Assembly (NCBI GenBank): GCA_018857735.1 | Contig: JABMCL010003715.1 | Span: 927,501 to 991,500, forward strand | Direction of reading: 5' to 3' | DNA from: Alviniconcha marisindica | Taxonomy: Eukaryota; Mollusca; Gastropoda; Provannidae | DNA length: 64,000 bases | In this document: in pieces, positions 56,611 through 64,000 of the stretch | Layout: every line of letters starts with the position of its first letter | Numbering within the stretch: the first letter of the stretch is position 1 | Position numbers and translations under genes: made by a program | Notes under the pieces: model-generated | Told to the model about the DNA's origin: nothing | Databases searched by the model: none | Seen by the model: the letters and a program-made list of their open reading frames with translations, nothing else

Positions 56611-58189
56611 TAGAGACTAGTGACAGACTGATTCTTTCTTTCTTTCTTTTCTTTTTCTGTCCCTATTGTGGCTATGTAAAAGGAAGTTGAGCAGACTATG
56701 AGGGTGACCGGTCGACTTTGAAGGAGGCAGTGTGCAGATCCACGTCGGAGTTGTTTAATTGTGGTCATCGCTGCTATGGGTCAGATATAATACCATTTTC
56801 TTCGTAGCACGTGCAGCTTGTGGCATTGGGTCGTTTTTGTTCTTTGTGGTGTTGTTGTATGTGTGCTTTTCTTGTTTGTTTTTGTTTTGTGGCCAACAGC
56901 CTGTACCAGTGACGTTAACAAAGTGAGTGGCAATAGTGTGAAATACGTCACGAGCCAACTTTGTTTTCTTTTCTCTCTTTCTTTCTTTTGTTGTTGTTGA
57001 TAAAGAGCGGACTGACGTGGTTGCGCCACGAGGAATTCAGATTCGAAGCAGAAAGGTACTTCGTTTGCATAAATGGTGTAAAATAAAATGACCGATGAAG
57101 CCTGCATATGCATGGAAGTGTTTGCACATTTTCAACATTGTCCGGTCATCGGATGCAAGCCTTCGCCTCGGTTCCCCCGTTAACTGAGCGTGTGTTCAGT
57201 ATTTACCAAGGCCTTAATCATTAAAAGCACCCACTCCGAACTGAACGTTGTCGACGAAAAGCAGCTTTGGTGATCGAACGTGGATCGAACACGGAGGTTC
57301 AAAGCCGATTTAGCCCAGAAGTGATGCAGACAGGGACATGCATTATTAATCAGAAAGTACCGTCCGTGGCACGTGCTGCTAAGCTGGGATTAGTATATAT
57401 AAGCGTGCTGGGTATTATATATTTAGATATATTTACACCGTACGTTGCTTGCGGCGCGTGATGCCAGGGTACACAGTGGAGTCTACTGTAGGGCCACCAG
57501 TCACAAAATTAGGCCGCCGTTCCTGCCATCTCGCCGTGCTTTCGAAGTGTGTGCAGTTTCTTTTTGCGAACCACGGGGGAATTTAGCTTTGTATTGGAGA
57601 ACCACGAGAAGGGGGAAACAAATGGCATTGGAAATGTGCACAGGAACACAGAATTCTGGGGAGAATAGTGGAAGTCCGTGCCAACTTCGAAAAAATGAAA
57701 TGTTGTAGTACTAGTGAGCGACAGGAAATTTTAAATTTGTAGTAAATGGCTGAAGTATGGTGATAAACCATAGGAAACGCGGTTTTTGTAATACTTAGTG
57801 GAAGTATGTCAGTCAGCCACTGGGGGGGGGGGGGAGGGTATTACACCTGCGTTGGAAGTGTCCTGACCCCCCCCTCCCCCCACCATCCCCCTCCCCAACT
57901 CAAGTTCCACCCCTTCTCTTCCGCTCGCTTAGAATCCGGAGCTATTAAAGCCTGATTAAAGTAAAAGTCCAAGGTTTTTAAAAATGACCATCGAAATGAT
58001 TGATAAATGAGTCACTAGTTTCAGATTTAATGAAATAAAAAATTTAAAAAATGTTTAATTGGGTTTTTAATCGATTTTATTTTCTGTAGACTTTCCCGGA
58101 AGTGACGTCAGTCTGGGGAGTCATTGCGGTTGCCATCTTAGATTCTTCAGTAAACTGTGTATGCGTGTGGTCGCCAAAAAAGTTAAACT

Positions 58190-58566
58190 ATGCCGGCCTA
58201 CTGTGTTGCCGCGAAGATGATGATGAAGTGATGCTTAATGTCCTCAGATGTCAGTTGACATAATAGGGACAAGTTGTGAGCAATGCCGAAGCACGGTTCA
58301 GTAATTCTTTACGTCCACGGAAACCAGAAGGCTCGTTAGGACGGACAGCTCAGGACGGCCACCTCGACTCTCACACAGCTCCAGAACTATGAGTTGCCGC
58401 GAACTGTAACAATTCGCAGACGACCCCAGGTATAACAGTGCACGAGCTCCTACGCAATCGACCCGCAGTGAGGCGAAAGTGGATTAAATTTATACAATTC
58501 AAACGAGCTCACTTTCTTGCTGCGCCGCATCACGCCCATTTGTGTAGCGAGCACTTCAGTGAGTGA
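58190..58566 (+). pseudogene. THAP zinc-finger domain remnant, interrupted
   Basis: ATG at 58190 starts MPAYCVAA. After an insertion the frame resumes as CNNS, a GITVHELL segment, RRKWIKF and LCSEHFSE. The zinc ligands fit C-x4-C, 45 residues, C-x2-H, and the family tryptophan is present. A TGA at 58564 stops the frame, yet DFANSMEYRMGF follows in frame, as expected for the next THAP segment. The remnant thus has two lesions, the 188-bp insertion and the nonsense codon, and is not functional. Confidence 0.75.
58216..58392 (-). mobile_element. Short dispersed element C, copy 1 (177 bp, 11-bp TSD)
   Basis: It is flanked by GTTGCCGCGAA at 58205-58215 and 58393-58403, and removing it restores the THAP zinc finger. 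Its minus strand begins like copy 2 at 61102: GAGCTGTGTGA, TCGAGGTGGCCGTCC, GGTTTCYGTGGACRTAAAG. It then extends about 90 bp further. Confidence 0.75.
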
Positions 58567-58928
58567 GATTTCGCAAACTCCATGGAATACCGCATGGGGT
58601 TTGCTGACACGATGTTCCGGTACTCTTTCAAAATCCTGCCCGACAGGCTCAAACTATACGGCTGTATCCTTGTGGGTCTCTCGGGCAAAGTATCAGTTTC
58701 GTCTTCGGAGCTCGAGTTGGCCATTTTGCAGCGACTCCCCAGAGTGACGTAGTAGGCATACTGTCACGTGATTTGGGCGTCATGGCGACGCTTTCGGTAC
58801 GACAGAAAATGCCTTGTTTTCGTGCATTTATAACCCTCAGATCACAGTTTCACCTACATCATTGTTCTCAGCGAGCTTTAACGGAAATCGTGTCAAAAAT
58901 CACCCCTAACCTTGGACTTGTCCTTTAA

Positions 58929-60842
58929 AGCCTTGAGTACGTCTGAGTATTGCTTCGCTTGCTGCCAAGCCGGAATTCCCGCTTTCCCGGCGGTTCTGTC
59001 AACTTCGGTGAATCGGACCATTTTACGTGTGTGTGGTTTTGGTCACTGTTGTTTTGCCCTGGCCTGACACGACCTTGCGGTTGAATTCCAGTAACTCGAC
59101 TTGTAAGACTTGCACGTGTTTGCCCAGTGTCCGTCAGTGCCTCAGATGCGGTCACGTCGGTGTTTGCTTTCCATCAGCGGGGTTGCCGCACCTCCGGGGC
59201 CACCCTAAGCCGGTCGACCCAGTCTCCCCGTCGGAACCTGTTTGCTAACACGGGAAGAGAATTTTCTCTAACACGAGCAACACGCACTGATTTGTCCACT
59301 ACGTGTACTACGACGCTATCAGTCTTTGGCGCCACGAAGGAGGAACTGAGGAGCGACGATACTTTTTTGTGATAAGCACCTTGTTGCCTGACAGCGGTTA
59401 ATCCTTCTTTTTTTTCTTCTTTTTTCTTTCTCTCCCCCCCCCTCCCAGACTTTTCGTTTCGTTTTGTTTGTTTTTTGGTCTTTATTTTTGTCAAGTGTCT
59501 GAGGGACAGGCTGTGATCACATTCGTGCTCGAAGGCGTGCGTGCTTGCATGCGCAGAGTGTGTGCCCTTGTTGGGACTTAGGTGCTAGACAGGCGTTCGA
59601 TTTTGCGGGTTGAGCCTTGTGGCGGGAAAACGTATTTAAAAAAATAAAAAATAAAATAAAATACATATCCCAAGTGACGGATGGTTTATAATTTCAAGCT
59701 GGGAGTTTGCTTGCTGTCTGAAGTCTTGCTTTGTTGATGAACCCAGCTGACGATTCGTCGATCATAGAGCAAACACTGCTGTACGTTGACTTCATAACTG
59801 ATAGAAAAATAGAAGAAAGAAAATTCGGGCAAAAAATCGACCGTTGACTGTTTAGCAGAAGAAGAAAGAAAAAAAGAAAAGAAAAAAAAAGATGACGGAA
59901 AGAGCCCTTTAATTAATTAATTGGATTGCCGCTTGCGAGACAGACGGATCATTCGTTTGTAAGTAACCTGCCACCCAGTCAACAGTACAATAGGTTGTGT
60001 CGGGGCGAAACACCGTGTGGCTTGCGAGTCCCTTGCGACACGTAATACTGGACTTGCCATATCTGTAGATTAATGGGTAATTTTCGACGAAGATAAATCC
60101 AGTGGTCTTCGGAGCGAGCTACACACTGAAGACCTAACCGATACACTGGTTTTCCGATAACAGCGGCTGACCACTGCAGCGTTTGTTGCCCGTGCATGAC
60201 GCTCATTGCGTGAATCCTGTTGGTGCTTTCCAGTGGGAGATGATATTTTTCTGCCGTTGTAAATTGTTGAAATTGTGCACGCCAGTGGGAGAAAATCGTT
60301 TTCAGCCCTTGTTGAAATTGTGTACATTTAGGCTGCATTGTGTCCCAAAGCGGAAACCCGGCTCTTTGCTTTCAGTGATTGGACGGCTTGTTTTGTGTTG
60401 TTGTTTTTTGTTTCTGCCCTGATGTGAAAGTGTTTTGAAAGTGTAATCTGAAACGCAGCTGTTCGTCCTGAGGTGACCCTGTGCGGTTGACGGGACGTTA
60501 AAACTCCCAAAACTACCACTAACTATCTTGTTGTCGGTGTGACTGTAGGTGTTTTCCGTCGACTGTTGTGCCGGGCTCTCTCTCATCACGGATCGCGGAC
60601 ACTCCCCTCTGCATCCGTCGTGGCTCCCATCACTGAGTGATGGCATTTGTCTACTACCCCACTCCTCTAACTTGCTGATGGAAGAATGCTTGTGATGAGA
60701 GGGGGAGGTACGGAAGCCACGTGTTGTTGGCACACGGATGCGGCACCCCGCTGATGAAGCAACCCACTGACTGCATGGGCCGTCACGCGGCTGATGATAG
60801 CTAGGTGCCTTGGAAACGTTCGTCAGCATCGGCATCTCACTT
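58929..60842. other. Non-coding stretch, no gene seen
   Basis: CpG-richer sequence with pyrimidine tracts (59405-59450), an A-rich run (59636-59660) and a family-A variant at 60468-60510. A 177-codon minus-strand open frame (60302-60835) runs through that repeat and has no family features. Confidence 0.5.
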
Positions 60843-61690
60843 CGCCTACATCATTCAAGTCAGTGGCAAGCTCAGACTAAAGTTGGCGTTTTGTGGAGCA
60901 CGGACCGTTGGACCGAAGAACTGTTGTAGTAGGACCGGAGGACGTGACTTCGGTTATATTATTCAGGTCATTGGGAGCTAGGCAGCGCAGACTAAAGTTG
61001 GTGTTTCGTGGAACAGGGACCGTTGGACCGAAGAACTGTTGTAGTAGGACCGGAGGACGTGACTTCGCCTGTATTATTCAAGTCCGTGGGAGCTAGGCAG
61101 CCTCAGAGCTCAGGAGCTGTGTGAAAATCGAGGTGGCCGTCCCGGGCTCCCCGACCCAAATAAGCTTCATGGTTTCTGTGGACATAAAGCAACAATAAAT
61201 CAAGCTAGGCAGCGCAGACTAGTTAGCGTTTCGTGGAGCAGGGACCGGTGGAGTGAAGCACCGAAGGACGTGACTTCGCCTGTATTATTCAAGTCATTGG
61301 GAGCTAGGCAGCGCGGACTAGTTAGCGTTTCGTGGAGCAGGGACCGGTGGAGTGAAGAACTGTAGCAGTACCGAAGGACGTGACTTCGCCTATATTATTC
61401 AAGTCAGTGGGAGCTAGGCAGCGCGGAGTAGTTAGCGTTTTGTGGAGCAGGGACCGATGAGTGAAGAACCGGGGGCCGTGACATCGCCTGTCACCGGGAG
61501 CTAGGCAGCGCAGACTAAAGTTGGCGTTTTGTGGAGCAGGGACCGTTGGACTGAAGAACTGTTGCAGTAGAACGGGAGGACGCAACTTCCCCTATTCTAT
61601 TCAGTGTGCTGGGCAGCGCCCACTAGTTAGTGTTTCGTGGAGCGGGGAGCGGTGGACTGAAGAACTGTTGTAGCGGAACCGGAAGACGTT
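60843..61690. repeat. Satellite array of about 110-bp units, about eight copies
   Basis: Units carry GGGAGCTAGGCAGCGC, a GACTAAAGTTGGCGTTT or GACTAGTTAGCGTTT variant, GTGGAGCAGGGACCG, GAAGAACTGTTG and GGACGTGACTTCGCC. Two sub-types alternate. One unit is interrupted by element C copy 2. Confidence 0.93.
61102..61202 (+). mobile_element. Short dispersed element C, copy 2 (101 bp, 11-bp TSD)
   Basis: It splits one satellite unit and is flanked by AGCTAGGCAGC (61091-61101 and 61203-61213). Intact neighbouring units show the empty site. It ends in AACAATAAATCA. Confidence 0.85.
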
Positions 61691-61738
61691 CAGACAGTAG
61701 ACAATGAATACCGAGTACGCGGTGGGCACTTCAGTGAG

Positions 61739-62443
61739 ATGTCTCGATCTCCGCTTTTCAGTTTGGCTGTGGGAAAAGAATGTGACGACAAAGTGAAAAA
61801 TAATACACGTGAAGACAAGGTAGACTTTTCCTTTTGGGGAAAAAAATCGTCGACTGACAACGGACGAGTACAGTTGTATTGGGTTTATGAACTACGTGGC
61901 GTGAACGCAAATCGCCTGCTCTTAGAGCTCTCGTAAGGCTTTGAGAATGCTTCATTAGTTTTAGTCGTTTTACTAGTAGCGCAGGCACGTTTATCACTTA
62001 CTTACCGAGGAGTGACAGTCAGTCCGGGGTCCTTAATTTATATATACATTATTATTGGTGTCAATATTTCTTTATGTAATTATGTCGTTCTCTAGTTCCA
62101 AGTCCACCGAAGCTTGTCAAAGCAAACTGCGTGTCCTTGGTGATTTTGGAGATGAAACAGAAGCGCGTCGAACTGTAGTGAACGTGAGGTGCGATGCTGC
62201 CTTTTTTTGTTTTGTTGTTGTTGGTAGTTTGATGAAGTTTTGAAGGGTCACCGGGTACATTTTTTACTTTTCACAGTTTGTTTTGTTCTTCAATACAGCG
62301 TTGTACGCCGTTCAGATCCCCCCTTCCGTTATGCAGCCAAGTCGAGTGTGTCCTTTCCGCTGTTGCGGTTCCTTCTGATTTCTGCTTTTCTAGCGGGAGT
62401 GCAGCCAGGTGTGTCGGATCTACTCGATTTAACGTGCAGTTAG
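61739..62443 (+). other. Three chained exon-like frames (speculative gene start)
   Basis: ATG 61739 opens 64 codons (MSRSPLFSLAVGKECDDKVK...) to a donor GTAAGG at 61933. Acceptor TTCTCTAG at 62095 continues the same frame for 31 codons (SKSTEACQSKLRVLGDFGDE) to AG/GTGCGA at 62189. Acceptor CAATACAG at 62298 again continues in frame to GTGTGT at 62409 or a TAG soon after. I recognise no family, and chance is a real alternative. Confidence 0.18.
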
Positions 62444-62929
62444 TTTCTTTGATGTGTTCGCGGCCATTCGGTCGAATCCCAGAAGCATGAGACAGATGTA
62501 TTGAGCGGAAATCTGAGGTAGAGGTGACAGTTATTGCCTCCAAAATACCAACAAATAAAGAAGAAGAAAAAGGTGTGTTTTAATTTAGAGACACTTTAAA
62601 CAACTGTCTCCATGCCCTTGAAGAAGAAAAAGCGGACGGTATTTTAGATGTCCTTTATGTTGTTGTCTGGGGTCGAAGTAAACGCGTTTTGTTTCTCAAG
62701 GACCTGTTGGGGTTAGTCCATGGGGTTAGTGGTGGAAGAGCCGCATATTGGGCTACAGCCAGTTCGAGGATGAAATCAGTCTTCCCATCCCTTATAGCGC
62801 AAGCCTTGCAAATTAATTGTTACCCGTTACGTGTTTTGAAAGATTGAGATAGGCCAAAAATCGGCTCTTTTTTTTCTTCTTTTCTTTTTGAGCCGTCACC
62901 AAATTGATTGCAGCTTTCTGTCAGAATTC

Positions 62930-62985
62930 GCCCAAATATAACTGTACTGGTGGAGTGGGCGTAAAACACCAAGTTACTAACTTAC
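62930..62985 (+). repeat. Dispersed core repeat, family A
   Basis: Forward copy: GAGTGGGCGTAAAACACCAA then GTTACTAACTTACTT. It abuts the tandem array that follows. Confidence 0.8.
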
Positions 62986-63705
62986 TTCTGTCAGCAAGGA
63001 AGGTAAACGATACCTTTGTCGCGTCCCACCGTCAGTTGTGGCCACCCGTGTTTCCTGGCTCTGGGATGGGCCCGGTTGCACAGGTTGCCTGCTGTAATAA
63101 TAATAATAACACGTTTCTGCTAGCAAGGAAGGCAAACTATATATACTTTTTTGCGTCCCACCGTCAGTAGTGGCCACCCGTGTTCCCTGGCTGTGGGATG
63201 GGCCCGGTTGCACAGACTGCCTGCTATAAAAAATAATAGTAAAAAAATAAAAATAAAAATAATGATAATAATAATATGTTTCTGTCAGCAAGGAAGGCAA
63301 ACTATGCCTTTTTCGCGTCCCACCGTCAATAGTGGCCACCCGTGTTCCCTTGCTCCGGGATATGCGCGGTTGCACAGGCTGCCTGCTATAATAATAATAA
63401 TAATAATGATAATAGTAACGTTTCTGTCAGCAAGGAAGGCAAACTATATATACTGTTTTGCGTCCCACCGTCAGTAGTGGCCACCCGTGTTGGCTGGCTC
63501 TGGGATGGGCCCGGTTGCACAGACAGCCTGTTATAATAATAATAATAGTAACAATAATAATAATATTAATAACAGGTTTCTGTCAGCAAGGAAGGCAAAC
63601 TATATATACTTTTTTTGCGTCCCACCGTCAGTAGTGGCCACCCGCGTTCCCTGGCTGTGGGATGGGCCCGGTTGCCTGTTCTAATAATAATAATAATAAT
63701 AAAAC
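62986..63705. repeat. Tandem array of about 130-165 bp units with (TAA)n spacers
   Basis: Five units contain TCAGCAAGGAAGGCAAACTA, GCGTCCCACCGTCAGTAGTG, GCCACCCGTGTTCCCTGGCT and GATGGGCCCGGTTGCACAG, each followed by an (AAT/TAA)n stretch of different length. The last unit is truncated. Confidence 0.93.
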
Positions 63706-64000
63706 CATGATGTAAATGAAACGATGAGCTCGTGCTGCGGCGTCGACACGTGTAGGGAAGGCAACACCACTCCGCCGGACCCCGTTGATCTCTTCTTTTT
63801 TTTATGTACATACGTAATTATAGATTCCTATGCTAACAACGTGTTGCCGTTCACAAGCCCCTCATTGTCCTCCGCTGAGAAAGTAGTTTATAGTAAGTAA
63901 TCCGCACCACACACACACACACACACGTCCTTATCTTTAAAACCCTCCCTCTAGATTAGGCGGAACCGGGCCACGCCCCGTCGTGATGACTGACCACTTG
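63706..64000. other. Window end, no gene seen
   Basis: Single-copy-looking sequence with a short (CA)n run at 63907-63926. No supported coding exon. Confidence 0.6.

Larger units (their letters stand above)
57956..58928. mobile_element. TIR-flanked element carrying a broken THAP-domain frame
   Basis: The ends are inverted repeats: TTAAAG, three variable bases, then AAGTCCAAGGTT (left 57956-57976; right 58908-58928 as reverse complement; 19 of 21 match). A 9-bp direct repeat TTAAAGCCT touches both borders (57945-57953, 58925-58933), although it overlaps the TIR edge on the right. An inner inverted pair (58105-58127 and 58728-58750, 20 of 23 match) lies upstream of an ATG on each strand. THAP is the DNA-binding domain of P-element transposases, so a P-like non-autonomous DNA transposon of 973 bp is the natural reading. 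No transposase catalytic region is present. Confidence 0.65.

Noticed and set aside
57270..57310. tRNA-like GGTTCAAAGCC word
   Set aside because: It has a B-box-like core but no A box, cloverleaf or paired acceptor stem.
58530..58724. Minus-strand frame MANSSSEDETDTLPERPTR... as a gene
   Set aside because: It overlaps the antisense of the THAP continuation (DFANSMEYRMGF). Only its placement behind the inner inverted repeat is notable, and that is reported with the element.
60302..60835. 177-codon minus-strand frame
   Set aside because: It reads through a dispersed family-A variant at 60468-60510 and shows no conserved motif.
62461..62490. TTCGGTCGAATCCC resembling a pol III B box
   Set aside because: It lacks one base of the consensus and no upstream A box or tRNA fold is present.

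Overview
The window is eukaryotic nuclear DNA from an animal, with GT-AG introns of 264 bp and longer, long simple-sequence tracts and many dispersed and tandem repeats. The left half holds one complete gene, PRPF8 (Prp8), the central U5 snRNP protein of the spliceosome. A protist is excluded by the near-identity of the protein to human PRPF8. The repeat style (a core reading GACTGGGCGTAAAACACCAA, and a second family around an ACAGGATCTTTAACGTG-like word) suggests a lophotrochozoan, most likely a gastropod mollusc; that is inference. LAYOUT. 1-1080: (CA)n and (CT)n tracts with no gene. About 1080-1170: candidate promoter and non-coding first exon. 1973-32693: PRPF8 in 42 coding exons on the + strand. 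Every junction keeps the frame, and the joined protein is 2374 residues. That equals human PRPF8 (2335) plus a 40-residue longer Gln-rich N-terminus minus one residue at an exon junction. 32694 to about 34375: 3' UTR ending at AATAAA (34349). About 34376-64000: no gene I can name. This half holds direct tandem repeats (45-190 bp units), dG tracts up to 30 nt, (CT)n/(TA)n/(GT)n tracts, a CpG-richer stretch from about 52.1 kb, a TIR-flanked element carrying a broken THAP domain (57956-58928), a 0.85-kb satellite (60843-61690) and weak exon-like windows at 42851-43238 and 61739-62443. WHAT STANDS OUT. (1) The introns of this splicing-factor gene repeatedly carry tandem copies of the exon edge beside them, splice site included: exons 6, 9, 10, 16, 23, 24, 32, 33 and 39. 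Some copies keep a perfect GT or AG. One (30011-30031) would be an in-frame 21-nt microexon. Exon 16 is followed by three successive copies of its own donor. (2) A 101-nt possible poison exon, partly made from a dispersed repeat, lies at 8828-8928. (3) A short dispersed element is seen twice, each time flanked by a clean 11-bp target-site duplication. One copy splits the THAP domain and the other splits a satellite unit whose neighbours serve as empty sites. PRPF8 is the only gene with an assignable function.
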